Assembly: GCA_045631905.1 (NCBI GenBank) | Contig: JAZQVO010000028.1 | Span: forward strand, 186,001 to 250,000 | DNA length: 64,000 bases | Source of the DNA: HGM04593 sp045631905 | GTDB lineage: Bacteria > Bacteroidota > Bacteroidia > Bacteroidales > Bacteroidaceae | Direction: 5' to 3' | Shown: piece after piece, positions 1 through 9,132 of the stretch | Numbering within the stretch: the first letter of the stretch is position 1 | Layout: each line of letters starts with the position of its first letter | Program-made: the position numbers and the translations under genes | Notes under the pieces: generated by a model | Told to the model about the DNA's origin: nothing | Database searches by the model: none | The model's input: the letters and a program-made list of their open reading frames with translations, nothing else

Positions 1-1210
1 GGTTCTCCGAGGGATAATAACCCTTCCAGATACCGGCAAACATAGATTTTGAAACCTTACCGTGGAGACGGCTTACACCGTTAATCTCCTGGCAAGTGTT
101 GCAAGCGAAGATTGACATACAGAAACGCTCGTTCTTGTCACCTGCGTTCTCGCGACCGAGGTTCATGAGGTCGTCCCATGTGATGTTCAACTGGCTTGCA
201 TAGCCACGCATATATTTACCGAAGAGACCTTCGTCGAAGTAGTCGTGACCTGCGGGCACGGGAGTGTGAACAGTGTAAAGGCTGCTTGAACGTACAATCT
301 CCAACGCCTCCTCGTATGTGTAACCGCTCTTAATATACTGTGTCAAACGGTAGAGGTTGCAAAGTGCTGCGTGACCCTCGTTGCAGTGATAGATATCTTT
401 CTTTATACCAAGTTTCTCCAAAGTAATCATACCACCGATACCGAGAAGAATCTCCTGTTTCAAACGGTTCTCCCAGTCACCACCATAAAGTTTGTGAGTG
501 ATAGGACGATCGTACTCGCTGTTAGCCTCGAAGTCTGTATCCAAGAGGTAAAGAGCTACGCGACCTACATTTACCTTCCATACGTTAGCGTGAACATAGT
601 AATCGATGTAAGGAACATCAACAACCATAGGTGTAACACCGTCGGCCTCGTAAACGCGCTCGATGGGGAGCTGGTTGAAGTTCTGTGCCTCGTAGTTGGC
701 AACCTGTGTACCCTCCATAGAGAGCGACTGTGTAAAGTAGCCATAACGATAGAGGAAACCTACTGCACACATATCGACATTTGAGTCGGAAGCCTCTTTC
801 AAATAGTCACCGGCCAAGATACCGAGACCACCTGAATATATTTTCAAAACGCTTGTCAAACCATACTCCATACAGAAGTAAGCAACAGAAGGACGCTCTG
901 CATTAGGTTTAACATCCATGTATTTGCGGAAGTTGGCATAAACCTTAGCCAATTTGTCGAGAATGCTCTTGTCTTTTGAAAGCTCGTCGAGTTTCTCTAC
1001 GCCCAATTTCTCGAGCAAAAGAACGGGGTTACCGCCACACTCTGCATAAAGAGTTGCATCGAGCATTGTAAAGAGCTCGCGTGCCTCCTCATTCCATACC
1101 CACCAAAGGTTGTGAGCAATTTCCTCCAAGGGTTTAAGGCTCTCGGGGATATAAGATTTTACATTGACTGTTTTCCAACCGGGTTGGTTTGTGTTACTAA
1201 TTGCAATCAT
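1..1210 (-). CDS. glgP: alpha-glucan (glycogen) phosphorylase, N-terminal 403 codons, cut by window edge
   Basis: Family GT35 enzyme that releases glucose-1-phosphate from the non-reducing ends of cytoplasmic glycogen. The start ATG at 1210 opens MIAISNTNQPGWKTVNVKSY and the frame stays open to base 1. Visible hallmarks are the short bacterial-type N-terminus with AHNLWWVWNEEA, then VAYFCMEYGL, IYSGGLGILAGDYLK, YHCNEGHAAL and VHTPVPAGHDYF, all typical of the phosphorylases that lack the long animal/E. coli N-terminal extension. The pyridoxal-phosphate lysine lies in the missing C-terminal half, so catalytic integrity cannot be judged. It starts 18 bases after the stop of the glycogen synthase gene and is surely co-transcribed with it, putting a synthetic and a degradative enzyme in one operon. 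Product call secure; only the 3' end is missing. Confidence 0.93.
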   Translation of the reverse strand, partial: MIAISNTNQPGWKTVNVKSYIPESLKPLEEIAHNLWWVWNEEARELFTMLDATLYAECGGNPVLLLEKLGVEKLDELSKDKSILDKLAKVYANFRKYMDVKPNAERPSVAYFCMEYGLTSVLKIYSGGLGILAGDYLKEASDSNVDMCAVGFLYRYGYFTQSLSMEGTQVANYEAQNFNQLPIERVYEADGVTPMVVDVPYIDYYVHANVWKVNVGRVALYLLDTDFEANSEYDRPITHKLYGGDWENRLKQEILLGIGGMITLEKLGIKKDIYHCNEGHAALCNLYRLTQYIKSGYTYEEALEIVRSSSLYTVHTPVPAGHDYFDEGLFGKYMRGYASQLNITWDDLMNLGRENAGDKNERFCMSIFACNTCQEINGVSRLHGKVSKSMFAGIWKGYYPSEN

Positions 1211-1228
1211 ATTTTTTTAATTAAGTTA

Positions 1229-2896
1229 TTATTTCTTTTCTGTTCTACTCTTGGCTGCTTTAAGCGCAAAATCATATGCATTGCGGTAATTTCTTATAAA
1301 ATGCTTCCACAATGCTTTATCGGCCATTTTTGCAGCTTTTTTGCGACAATCGGCAACCTCTTTATCAGAATTCTTTGCAAAGATACAAATTGTTTTTGTA
1401 ATTTCCTCAACTGCATCGAAATAGTTGCTGTCGTTTCTGCTCACAACCTCTACACCATCGGCAAGTTTACCTGTTCGGCCAAGCTCCGAATTAACCCACA
1501 AGCCGAAACCTGCAAGGTCGGTTGTTATTGTAGGAATGCTGAAAGCGGCACTTTCGAGCGGGGTATATCCCCAAGGCTCATAGTATGAGGGGTATACGTT
1601 AAGGTCATTACCGATGAGAACATCGTAATAATCCATATCGAATATACCATCGTTACCTTTGAGATAGCAAGGCACATATATCACCTTCACACGGTTCTTG
1701 CCACTACGGTTGTCGAGGAAATAGTTGCGTATAGAGCAAGCTATGGCATCGTCGTAGAAGTTATTCAGGTTGTGTGTGAGGTAAGGGTTGGGAAGGGGCG
1801 AGCTCCAAGACTCCTCGTTCGAGTGCAGACGATGCAACAAGTCCTCTCTTGCAACATCGGACCACGCAGGAACGTCGATAAACGCAATAACATCTCTGTC
1901 GAGTTCTTCGCATGCGTTAAGTTTTGCCATAACATCGATAAACATGTCGATACCCTTGTTGCGCATCTCCATGCGACCACCTATACCTATTATAAGTGCA
2001 TCGTCCGAAATTGTATCACCTGTAAGAGCCGATGCTACACGAAGACGTTTGGCACGTGCAGCCTGACGTTTTTTATCAAAATCATTATCGGCAGGCACAA
2101 AATCTTTCTCAAAACCATTTTCGAGAATAACGTCAATCTTGCGTTCTATGAGTTGCTCACACTCGCGAGCTGTAATCTCGCTCACAGTCGTAAAGCAGTC
2201 GACATTTGCAGCACTTACCCTCTCAACCGAATGTTTCGATTGAACATTAAGCTCGCTTGCCATCTGGTCACCGTTGTAACCCTCGAAATAATCGTAAAGA
2301 GGCTTGCCGTTCGAAGCTATTGAACGACCTATGCTTGTAGCGTGAGTTGTAAATATTGTTCCGGCCTGAGGCAAGTGTTTTTTCACATACAAAGCGGCAC
2401 CACCACTCTGCCATTCATGTGCCTGAACAACAACATTTCCTTTTTTGACAACTTTATTGTAGAAACTTTCAATTACACGACCTACCGCATAACCAAAAAT
2501 CATAGAATCATCGTAATCTCCGTAACCATGCAAAGAATCTACGCCAAAATCGTTCCATAGTTCGGTGTAGATAGCATCTTTATCCTCCATGTATCCGGTG
2601 TAATCGACCAAAATAACTTTGGGACGGCCGGGAATTTCCCAATATCCGCAACGTGCAGTAAACTTCTCATTGCTCAACGACTTACGCCATGCGTTCCACA
2701 GACGTTTATCCTCGGTAAAGAGAGGGTTCTCTTTCTCTTTCCAAAGGTCGGGACCGATATAAATGGCATTCATACCCTCAATTTCAGACATTGTACGCGC
2801 CTTAGTCGATACAACGGTATAGATTCCGCCGACCTTATTACATACTTCCCAGCTTATTTCGAAAAGATATGAGGGAAGCAATTGTTCTTTTTTCAT
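1229..2896 (-). CDS. glycogen synthase, eukaryotic-type family GT3
   Basis: 555-residue glycosyltransferase that extends alpha-1,4-glucan chains. It is not the usual bacterial GlgA (GT5). The N-terminus LFEISWEVCNKVGGIYTVVS matches the GT3 glycogen synthases of fungi and animals, and the C-terminal active-site stretch YYEPWGYTPLES (catalytic-type glutamates near E440 and E448) followed by IPTITTDLAGFG is the GT3 signature. GT3 enzymes classically use UDP-glucose; the donor used here cannot be read from sequence. The protein is shorter than yeast or human GT3 (about 700 residues), lacking the regulatory phosphorylation tail. It is the first gene of an operon with the glycogen phosphorylase. 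Bacteroidota commonly carry this form, so it is unusual for bacteria but not for the phylum. Confidence 0.92.
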   Translation of the reverse strand: MKKEQLLPSYLFEISWEVCNKVGGIYTVVSTKARTMSEIEGMNAIYIGPDLWKEKENPLFTEDKRLWNAWRKSLSNEKFTARCGYWEIPGRPKVILVDYTGYMEDKDAIYTELWNDFGVDSLHGYGDYDDSMIFGYAVGRVIESFYNKVVKKGNVVVQAHEWQSGGAALYVKKHLPQAGTIFTTHATSIGRSIASNGKPLYDYFEGYNGDQMASELNVQSKHSVERVSAANVDCFTTVSEITARECEQLIERKIDVILENGFEKDFVPADNDFDKKRQAARAKRLRVASALTGDTISDDALIIGIGGRMEMRNKGIDMFIDVMAKLNACEELDRDVIAFIDVPAWSDVAREDLLHRLHSNEESWSSPLPNPYLTHNLNNFYDDAIACSIRNYFLDNRSGKNRVKVIYVPCYLKGNDGIFDMDYYDVLIGNDLNVYPSYYEPWGYTPLESAAFSIPTITTDLAGFGLWVNSELGRTGKLADGVEVVSRNDSNYFDAVEEITKTICIFAKNSDKEVADCRKKAAKMADKALWKHFIRNYRNAYDFALKAAKSRTEKK

Positions 2897-3002
2897 ATAT
2901 GATTAAGGTTTCAAAAAAAATACAAAGTGTTTCACGCTCGAAACACCTTATTTATAATAATAACAAATAGGGAGAAGGAGCCCCCTCTCTCTATTTTCTG
3001 TG

Positions 3003-3010
3003 CAAATATA
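3003..3010 (-). promoter_or_regulatory. -7 box (TATATTTG) of the glycogen synthase-phosphorylase operon
   Basis: On the minus strand the sequence reads TATATTTG, a full match to the Bacteroidota -7 consensus TAnnTTTG, about 105 bases before the synthase ATG at 2896. No TTTG is found 19-21 bases upstream, so the -33 element is weak or absent. Confidence 0.45.
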
Positions 3011-3057
3011 ATATATTTTTTTTATTTGATGAAATAATTGAATATTTAACCTGAATA

Positions 3058-3099
3058 TTAACACAAAAGCCACCTTTTTAGAGGTGGCTTTTGTGTTAA
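3058..3099 (-). terminator. terminator of the V-ATPase operon
   Basis: Perfect 18-base inverted repeat (3058-3075 with 3082-3099) around a 6-base loop, 15 bases after the stop codon of the proteolipid gene. The T-rich run TTTTGTGTT sits in the 3' arm on the minus strand. Confidence 0.85.
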
Positions 3100-3113
3100 T
3101 TGTAGCATTTAAA

Positions 3114-3533
3114 TTACACGAGGAATGTTGCTACAAGTGCAAGAATAGCATAAAACTCGGGGAAAGCAGCGTAAATCATAGTATTTGTCTGCACGTCGTG
3201 ACCTTGTGATATACCAACGATACCGTTTGCACATATCTGTCCCTGGCGGATAGCAGAGAAGAGACATACCAAACCAACACCAATGCCTACACCAAACCAA
3301 AGATAACCAGTCTCGGCATTAACCTTGCTAAAATGCAACAAGAAAGCCAAGAAACCATACAAACCCTGTGTAGCGGGCAAAGCCGAAAGAATCATGTAAC
3401 CGGCCGATTTTGAAGCATCTTTTTTCAATGCACCCTCTGCCGCATTACCTGCGATTGATGTACCATAGCAGCTGCCGATACCTGCGAGTCCCAACATGAG
3501 ACCCATTCCCAAATAACCTAATAGTTCACTCAT
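3114..3533 (-). CDS. ntpK: V-type ATPase subunit K (membrane proteolipid, rotor ring)
   Basis: 139-residue, four-helix proteolipid that forms the ion-carrying rotor ring. It is a duplicated hairpin: helices 1-2 hold LPATQGLYGF (residues 52-61), helices 3-4 hold RQGQ (96-99) and the ion-carrying glutamate E126 in AAFPEFYAI. Compared with Enterococcus hirae NtpK, whose sodium is bound by L61, T64, Q65, Q110 and E139 with Y68 nearby, the corresponding residues L52, T55, Q56, Q97, E126 and Y59 are all present, so the ring probably binds sodium. The alignment was done by eye. Only the second hairpin has the carboxylate, as in V-type rings. Last gene of the operon, followed directly by a strong terminator. 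Confidence 0.93.
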   Translation of the reverse strand: MSELLGYLGMGLMLGLAGIGSCYGTSIAGNAAEGALKKDASKSAGYMILSALPATQGLYGFLAFLLHFSKVNAETGYLWFGVGIGVGLVCLFSAIRQGQICANGIVGISQGHDVQTNTMIYAAFPEFYAILALVATFLV

Positions 3534-3560
3534 AGTTTTAAAATTTTTATTTATTATTAT

Positions 3561-5405
3561 TTATTGTTTTTTAAAAGGTTTATATTCAACACCTTTTCCG
3601 TCGTAACCTGCATTCTTGAAATACTCAACGAATGTAAGACGCAAGGGGTGGACAAAAGCACTAAGGCAAGACATAGCGATGTTAAGAGTGTGGCCAAGAA
3701 CAATTATAAGGCCAAAACCTATCCACCCAAACACAGCGGCTACCCCCTCTTGTCCATCGACAAGCATAAGAGCAAGGCTGTTGAATGTCTGACCAAGCAT
3801 ACCACCCGCCAAGCCAAGCGCAAAGAGACGTATATAAGAGAGCACATCTCCCAAAAGGCCCGAAGCCATGTTGTAGGTATCCCACAAGCCGGCACCGATA
3901 TTAAGGAACACATTGCGTTTGAGGTCGTTGAGCAGATATATGAGCACTGCACCTATACCACCTACCGCAATAAATGCCCACTTAGAGACATCGGTTGGGA
4001 TAAACGACAAGAACGACAAAGTACCCAAAATAGTACCTCCTACAACTACAAGCCACCAGCCCCAAGTTGCCAACGACTCCTTAATGCCGTAGAACACGGT
4101 GCTGTTTATAGCCTTCACAGTCATAGCGATGGATATATGCACCACACCTATCGCAAGCGCAAGAATCATCTGCTTGTCATACTCCGAGCCAAAAAGTTCG
4201 ATTTTTCCCGATATAATGAAATTTTTCAAGTTCTGGGGGATATCGGAATCTATAAGGCTCATACCGAAGAATGTACCAAGCACAGCACCTATGATGGTAG
4301 TAAATGCACCGAGTGTTATAACAAGGTTCATCATGCCGGCAAGGTCCTTGCTCAATCTCTTTTTAAGCAAGAAACCGAGCAGTATAAGAATGAGACCATA
4401 ACCGGCATCACCCATACAGAAGGCGAAGAACAACGAGAAGAAAGGCGCAACAATAGGTGTCGGGTCGAAGTCGGTTGCGCTGGGCATACCATACATCTTT
4501 GTCAGCACCTCATACATGCGTGTAAATGCGTTATTCTTAAACTTCACAGGCACGTTGTCGCCCCTCTTGGGCTTGCTTATCTCGTAGAACACGCTCTCGC
4601 CGTCGAGCATCGAAGCAAGCGCATCTTTGTCGCTCTCGGGCACCCAACCCTGCAAAAGCAACAATTTATCACCTGTAACCTTCTCGCCCGAAAGCAACAC
4701 CTGTGAAAACTCCATCTGTTTGTTAAGTTGCAACAAGCCCGCCTCTATGGTTGCCACATTCTCGCAAGCAAAAGCTTTGAGTTCCTCCTCCTTTACCTTA
4801 ATTTCGGTTGTGATATTTTGCAACTCCGCTTGCAGTGCCGACAACGATGCCGAAGGCAATTTTGCAACTTCCGCGTCGAGCTCCATCTCTATGCCGGCAT
4901 GTGTAACCGTTGCAAAATAGAGTTTCGTGCCCTCTTGCCCCACAATCATCGCGTTATACTCGTCGCACCACTCCTGCTTAAAGCTCTTTATACCTGTTAC
5001 ATATAATTTCACACAGTAACCGGCCTGAGCAAGCTTCTCAATGAGAGAAAAGTCAAAGTCGCCCCAAGGCTCAATAAGGTTAATATCCTTATCGACAACC
5101 TGTTGTGCAGTTTTCAACTGCTCAATCTCGGCAAACAAAGCATCGGCACGGTTGGCAAGAGCTGTGTAATCGGCATCGGTGTTTGCGGTAGCAAGTTCAT
5201 TATCACCCGCTATAATTTCAAGCTTTTTCACCAAGCGAGCGAAACGTGCTCGCAAGGCAACAAGCTCCTGCGTTGCCACATTATCGGCAACACCACTCTG
5301 ACGCTCTTCGACATGCACCACGCCCACCTCGCGCAAGCGTTCAAGGAATGCCTCATACTCCTTATAATATATAAGGAGAGTAACTTTGTTCATTTTACTT
5401 ATCAT
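3561..5405 (-). CDS. ntpI: V-type ATPase subunit I (membrane stator, a-subunit)
   Basis: 614-residue stator subunit through which ions pass. Residues 1-310 form the cytoplasmic arm with coiled-coil stretches (about 45-105 and 185-235). From about residue 318 the protein is a bundle of hydrophobic helices beginning APFFSLFFAFCMGDAGYG. The essential arginine that faces the ring carboxylate is R526 in LSYIRLFALGLAG, a motif well conserved in this family. The ATG overlaps the stop of subunit D by four bases (ATGA), indicating translational coupling. Length and topology are normal for bacterial and archaeal subunit I. Confidence 0.93.
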   Translation of the reverse strand: MISKMNKVTLLIYYKEYEAFLERLREVGVVHVEERQSGVADNVATQELVALRARFARLVKKLEIIAGDNELATANTDADYTALANRADALFAEIEQLKTAQQVVDKDINLIEPWGDFDFSLIEKLAQAGYCVKLYVTGIKSFKQEWCDEYNAMIVGQEGTKLYFATVTHAGIEMELDAEVAKLPSASLSALQAELQNITTEIKVKEEELKAFACENVATIEAGLLQLNKQMEFSQVLLSGEKVTGDKLLLLQGWVPESDKDALASMLDGESVFYEISKPKRGDNVPVKFKNNAFTRMYEVLTKMYGMPSATDFDPTPIVAPFFSLFFAFCMGDAGYGLILILLGFLLKKRLSKDLAGMMNLVITLGAFTTIIGAVLGTFFGMSLIDSDIPQNLKNFIISGKIELFGSEYDKQMILALAIGVVHISIAMTVKAINSTVFYGIKESLATWGWWLVVVGGTILGTLSFLSFIPTDVSKWAFIAVGGIGAVLIYLLNDLKRNVFLNIGAGLWDTYNMASGLLGDVLSYIRLFALGLAGGMLGQTFNSLALMLVDGQEGVAAVFGWIGFGLIIVLGHTLNIAMSCLSAFVHPLRLTFVEYFKNAGYDGKGVEYKPFKKQ

Positions 5406-6004
5406 GCTTCGGCCTCCTCTCTTTTTTCCAGAAGAGATTTCAAAATCTTTTGTGACGATTTCGACAAGTTCTCTTCATCTTCCATAAATCGTTTAATCTT
5501 CCTTATCGCATCTTGGTAACCGGGAATCTGCACCTTCTCAAAGAGGTTCACCTTTTGGGTGGTCTTTTTTCGGGCGGTTTCAAGCAACACAAGCTTGCGG
5601 TTCAACAATTCTCGACGTATGGCAGTCATAGCCATCTGTTTAAGAAACTCAATGCCATCGGCGTACCATTTGGGCGAGCTGAAAAGACTGAACGGTGCAA
5701 CAACAAACTCGGCATTTTGCAAAACAGGTACAAGCACACCTGCCACCTTCTGCTGTTTTATCGACAAGTCACCGGTCTTTACCAGCGAAGAATCAAACTC
5801 GTTCCACAGCATAAAAAGTGCACGATACTGCTCCATCTGCCTTGCATACTCCTCGTCGTGCTGTTCCATTTCGGCCTTGCAACGCTTTACTTCGATACGC
5901 AGTGCACTCTCCTTATTTTTAATGATAGGGAGCGTGCGCACTCGCATTTTCAGTTGCTTTTCGAGATGTTGAAGCGATGTTTTATTATATTGAAATGCTA
6001 TCAT
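5402..6004 (-). CDS. ntpD: V-type ATPase subunit D (central shaft)
   Basis: 200-residue central-axis subunit that transmits rotation between the A3B3 head and the proteolipid ring. The N-terminal FQYNKTSLQHLEKQLKMR and the C-terminal KVNLFEKVQIPGYQDAIRKI segment, with long helical stretches on both sides of a short middle region, match the family. It overlaps the next gene (subunit I) by four bases and follows subunit B by 15 bases. Confidence 0.92.
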   Translation of the reverse strand: MIAFQYNKTSLQHLEKQLKMRVRTLPIIKNKESALRIEVKRCKAEMEQHDEEYARQMEQYRALFMLWNEFDSSLVKTGDLSIKQQKVAGVLVPVLQNAEFVVAPFSLFSSPKWYADGIEFLKQMAMTAIRRELLNRKLVLLETARKKTTQKVNLFEKVQIPGYQDAIRKIKRFMEDEENLSKSSQKILKSLLEKREEAEA

Positions 6005-6019
6005 TTCCTATATATTCAA

Positions 6020-7339
6020 TTATTTCTTCCAGTATGCATCTACCAACTCCTGACGGATATTAATCTCCTCGGGTTTAAAGTGAGAGGCAAACAACCCCCA
6101 TGTAACATCGAGCATCTCTGTTGTGTTGAGGTTTACATCGATTGCCAACAACTTGTCGGAGTACTCTTTTGCAAAAGCAAGGGTACGTTTGTCATAGTCG
6201 CTAAGGTCGAAACCATTCTCCAATTTTGTTTTTGCGTTCGCCGCATCGGCATAAAGACGCACCGCGGCGTTCATTACCTGCGGGTGGTCCTTACGTGTCT
6301 TTTTACCGGCCACAAGCTGTTTCAAACGTGAGAGCGAACGGAAGGGGTCTACCACAACCTTACCAATATCGCTATCGCGACGCAAGAAGAGCTGTCCCTC
6401 GGTAATGTAACCGGTGTTGTCGGGTACAGCGTGGGTAATATCGCCACCCGACAGTGTTGTAACGGCGATAATGGTTATTGAACCTCCTGCGGGGAACTGC
6501 ACAGCCTTCTCGTAAATCTTTGCAAGGTCACTGTACAGCGAACCGGGCATTGAGTCCTTCGAGGGAATCTGGTCCATACGGTTCGACACGATAGATAGCG
6601 CATCGGCATACATTGTCATGTCGGTAAGCAGAACGAGCACCTTCTCGTTCTTCTCCACAGCAAAATACTCGGCAGCTGTAAGAGCCATGTCGGGAATAAG
6701 CAGACGCTCAACAGCGGGGTCCTCTGTTGTGTTCATGAACGAGATAATGCGGTCGAGAGCACCAGCATTAGAGAAGAGGTTCTTAAAGTAGAGGTAGTCG
6801 TCGTTTGTCATACCCATACCGCCAAGAATAATCTTATCGGTCTCGGCACGCATCGCCACATTTGCCATCACCTGGTTATAGGGCTGGTCGGGGTCGGCAA
6901 AGAAAGGAATTTTCTGACCTGTCACAAGGGTGTTGTTAAGGTCGATGCCGGCAATACCTGTTGCAATGAGCTCTGAGGGTTGTTTACGACGAACAGGGTT
7001 CACCGAAGGGCCACCAATCTCAACCTCTGTACCTTCGACAACGGGACCTCCGTCGATGGGGTCGCCATATGCATTGAAGAAACGTCCGGCAAGTTGCTCG
7101 CTTACCTTCAAGGTTGGAGCTTTGCCCATAAACACAACCTCGGCATTTGTGGGGATACCACCTGTACCTTCGAACACCTGCAAGGTAACCTCGTCGCCCA
7201 TAATCTTTACAACCTGAGCCAATTTTCCATTAACCGTTGCAAGTTCATCGTAGCCCACACCCGTTGCTTTTAACGAGCATGTGGCTTTTGTTATAGAATT
7301 AATCTTTGTATATATTTTCTGAAATGCTTCTGTTGCCAT
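6020..7339 (-). CDS. ntpB: V-type ATPase subunit B (non-catalytic head subunit)
   Basis: 439-residue head subunit. It has the beta-barrel N-domain and the nucleotide-binding fold, but where the catalytic subunit has a P-loop it reads VTGQKIPFFADPDQPYNQ, so it binds but does not hydrolyse nucleotide, as expected for B. The C-terminal SLSRLKQLVAGKKTRKDHP is a family hallmark. It starts 18 bases after subunit A; with A it forms the A3B3 hexamer. Confidence 0.95.
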   Translation of the reverse strand: MATEAFQKIYTKINSITKATCSLKATGVGYDELATVNGKLAQVVKIMGDEVTLQVFEGTGGIPTNAEVVFMGKAPTLKVSEQLAGRFFNAYGDPIDGGPVVEGTEVEIGGPSVNPVRRKQPSELIATGIAGIDLNNTLVTGQKIPFFADPDQPYNQVMANVAMRAETDKIILGGMGMTNDDYLYFKNLFSNAGALDRIISFMNTTEDPAVERLLIPDMALTAAEYFAVEKNEKVLVLLTDMTMYADALSIVSNRMDQIPSKDSMPGSLYSDLAKIYEKAVQFPAGGSITIIAVTTLSGGDITHAVPDNTGYITEGQLFLRRDSDIGKVVVDPFRSLSRLKQLVAGKKTRKDHPQVMNAAVRLYADAANAKTKLENGFDLSDYDKRTLAFAKEYSDKLLAIDVNLNTTEMLDVTWGLFASHFKPEEINIRQELVDAYWKK

Positions 7340-7357
7340 AATCTTTGTTTTTATGTG

Positions 7358-9112
7358 TTAGGCTTTACGGGTTTCCAACAGCTCTTCGAGATTGGCAAGA
7401 TAGCTGTTATATTTCTCCGATTTATACTCCGAGTAGTTCATCTGCTTGCAGATGTTGATAATCTTCTTGAAGAAATCGGTAACCTCGGTAAATTCTGTAA
7501 ACTCAAACTCCGAACGACAGATATCGGTAACTAACCCCAATATTGCCTGCTGACGTTCCAAGGGTGTAACTGCATCTATCTCATCGAATGCGTCCTGTTG
7601 CAACACCACAAAGTCGATAAGTTCGGCTTTCCAGAATGTTACGTGATAATCAACGGGCACACCGTCGTCTCCAAGAATGTTTATCTGCTCGGCAATCTCT
7701 TTACCACGTTGCAAACGTGTTTTTGCCTCGTTCACCATCTCTATCCAACCCTTGCCTATGAGTTTAGATATATACTCTTCGAACTCGGGGTACTCGAGAT
7801 ATTTTGAGTATGAGTCTATGGGGTTCACTGCGGGGTAACGCTTCTTGTCGGCACGGTCCTGTTCAAGTGCATAGAAACAGCGTGCAACCTTCTTTGTGTT
7901 TTCGGTAACAGGCTCCTTGAGGTTACCTCCGGCAGGCGACACGGTACCGATGAATGTGATTGAACCCACCTCCTTGTTGTTAAGAATAACATAGCCGGCA
8001 CGGCTGTAAAAGTTTGCAATAATTGCCGAAATATCCATAGGGAAGGCATCGGGACCGGGGAGCTCCTCCATACGGTTCGACATCTCGCGCAGAGCCTGTG
8101 CCCAACGCGATGTAGAGTCGGCCATAAGCAACACTCTCAATCCCATGGCACGGTAATACTCGGCTATGGTCATCGCTGTGTATACCGATGCCTCACGTGC
8201 CGCAACGGGCATGTTCGATGTGTTTGCAATGATAATTGTACGCTCCATGAGCTTGCGACCGGTGTGGGGGTCTACAAGTTCGGGGAACTCTGTGAAAATT
8301 TCCACAACCTCGTTGGCACGCTCACCACATGCGGCAATAATCACGATGTCGGCCTCGGCCTGTTTTGATATTGCGTGCTGCAACACGGTCTTTCCTGTAC
8401 CGAAGGGGCCGGGGATAAAACCTGTACCACCTTCTACTATGGGGTTCAGGGTGTCGATGGTGCGCACACCTGTCTCCAACATTTTAAAAGGACGGGGTTT
8501 CTCCAAATAATCGCTCATTGCCACACGTACAGGCCACTTTTGTATCATGTTTAGGTTCATGGTCTCGCCATCTTCGTTGGCAATAACTGCGATGGTGTCG
8601 GTAATTTTATACTCGCCTGCCTTTGCGATGCTTTTAATGGTCCACGAGCCATCGAGACCGAAAGGTGCCATTATCTTCAAAGGCTGATGGTTCTCCTCAA
8701 CGCTACCTATCCACGAAGCGGCCATCACGCTGTCGCCCTCTTTTACAAGGGGGTCGAAGTGCCACAACTTATCTTCGTCGAGAGGGTTGGTGTAATCTCC
8801 ACGTTTCAAGAAGACACCCTCCATCTTATCGAGGTCGTTCTGCAAGCCATCGTAGTTCTTCGACAGCATACCGGGGGCAAGCGACACCTCCAACATGTGA
8901 CCTGTAAACTCGGCCACCTCACCAATTTTCAAACGTCGTGTACTCTCAAAAACCTGAACGTACACCTTAGCACCGTTAATCTTAATGACCTCGGCCATCA
9001 AGCGGTCGCCACCGGTCGAGATATAGCAAATTTCATTCTGTGCAACGGGGCCATCTACCTCCAAGAGCACCATGTTTGCTATAACACCGGTTACTTTTCC
9101 TTTTGTTGCCAT
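7358..9112 (-). CDS. ntpA: V-type ATPase subunit A (catalytic head subunit)
   Basis: 584-residue catalytic subunit. The Walker A loop GPFGTGKT is at residues 235-242, ACGERANEVVEIF follows at about 261, and LMADSTSRWAQAL is the Walker B region. The non-homologous insert typical of subunit A (about residues 115-190, with WHFDPLVKEGD) is present, separating it from F-type beta. The operon could run as an ion pump or as an ATP synthase; the sequence does not decide which. It lies 20 bases after the DUF2764 gene. Confidence 0.96.
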   Translation of the reverse strand: MATKGKVTGVIANMVLLEVDGPVAQNEICYISTGGDRLMAEVIKINGAKVYVQVFESTRRLKIGEVAEFTGHMLEVSLAPGMLSKNYDGLQNDLDKMEGVFLKRGDYTNPLDEDKLWHFDPLVKEGDSVMAASWIGSVEENHQPLKIMAPFGLDGSWTIKSIAKAGEYKITDTIAVIANEDGETMNLNMIQKWPVRVAMSDYLEKPRPFKMLETGVRTIDTLNPIVEGGTGFIPGPFGTGKTVLQHAISKQAEADIVIIAACGERANEVVEIFTEFPELVDPHTGRKLMERTIIIANTSNMPVAAREASVYTAMTIAEYYRAMGLRVLLMADSTSRWAQALREMSNRMEELPGPDAFPMDISAIIANFYSRAGYVILNNKEVGSITFIGTVSPAGGNLKEPVTENTKKVARCFYALEQDRADKKRYPAVNPIDSYSKYLEYPEFEEYISKLIGKGWIEMVNEAKTRLQRGKEIAEQINILGDDGVPVDYHVTFWKAELIDFVVLQQDAFDEIDAVTPLERQQAILGLVTDICRSEFEFTEFTEVTDFFKKIINICKQMNYSEYKSEKYNSYLANLEELLETRKA

Positions 9113-9132
9113 ATTATATTGTTTTTATTCGT

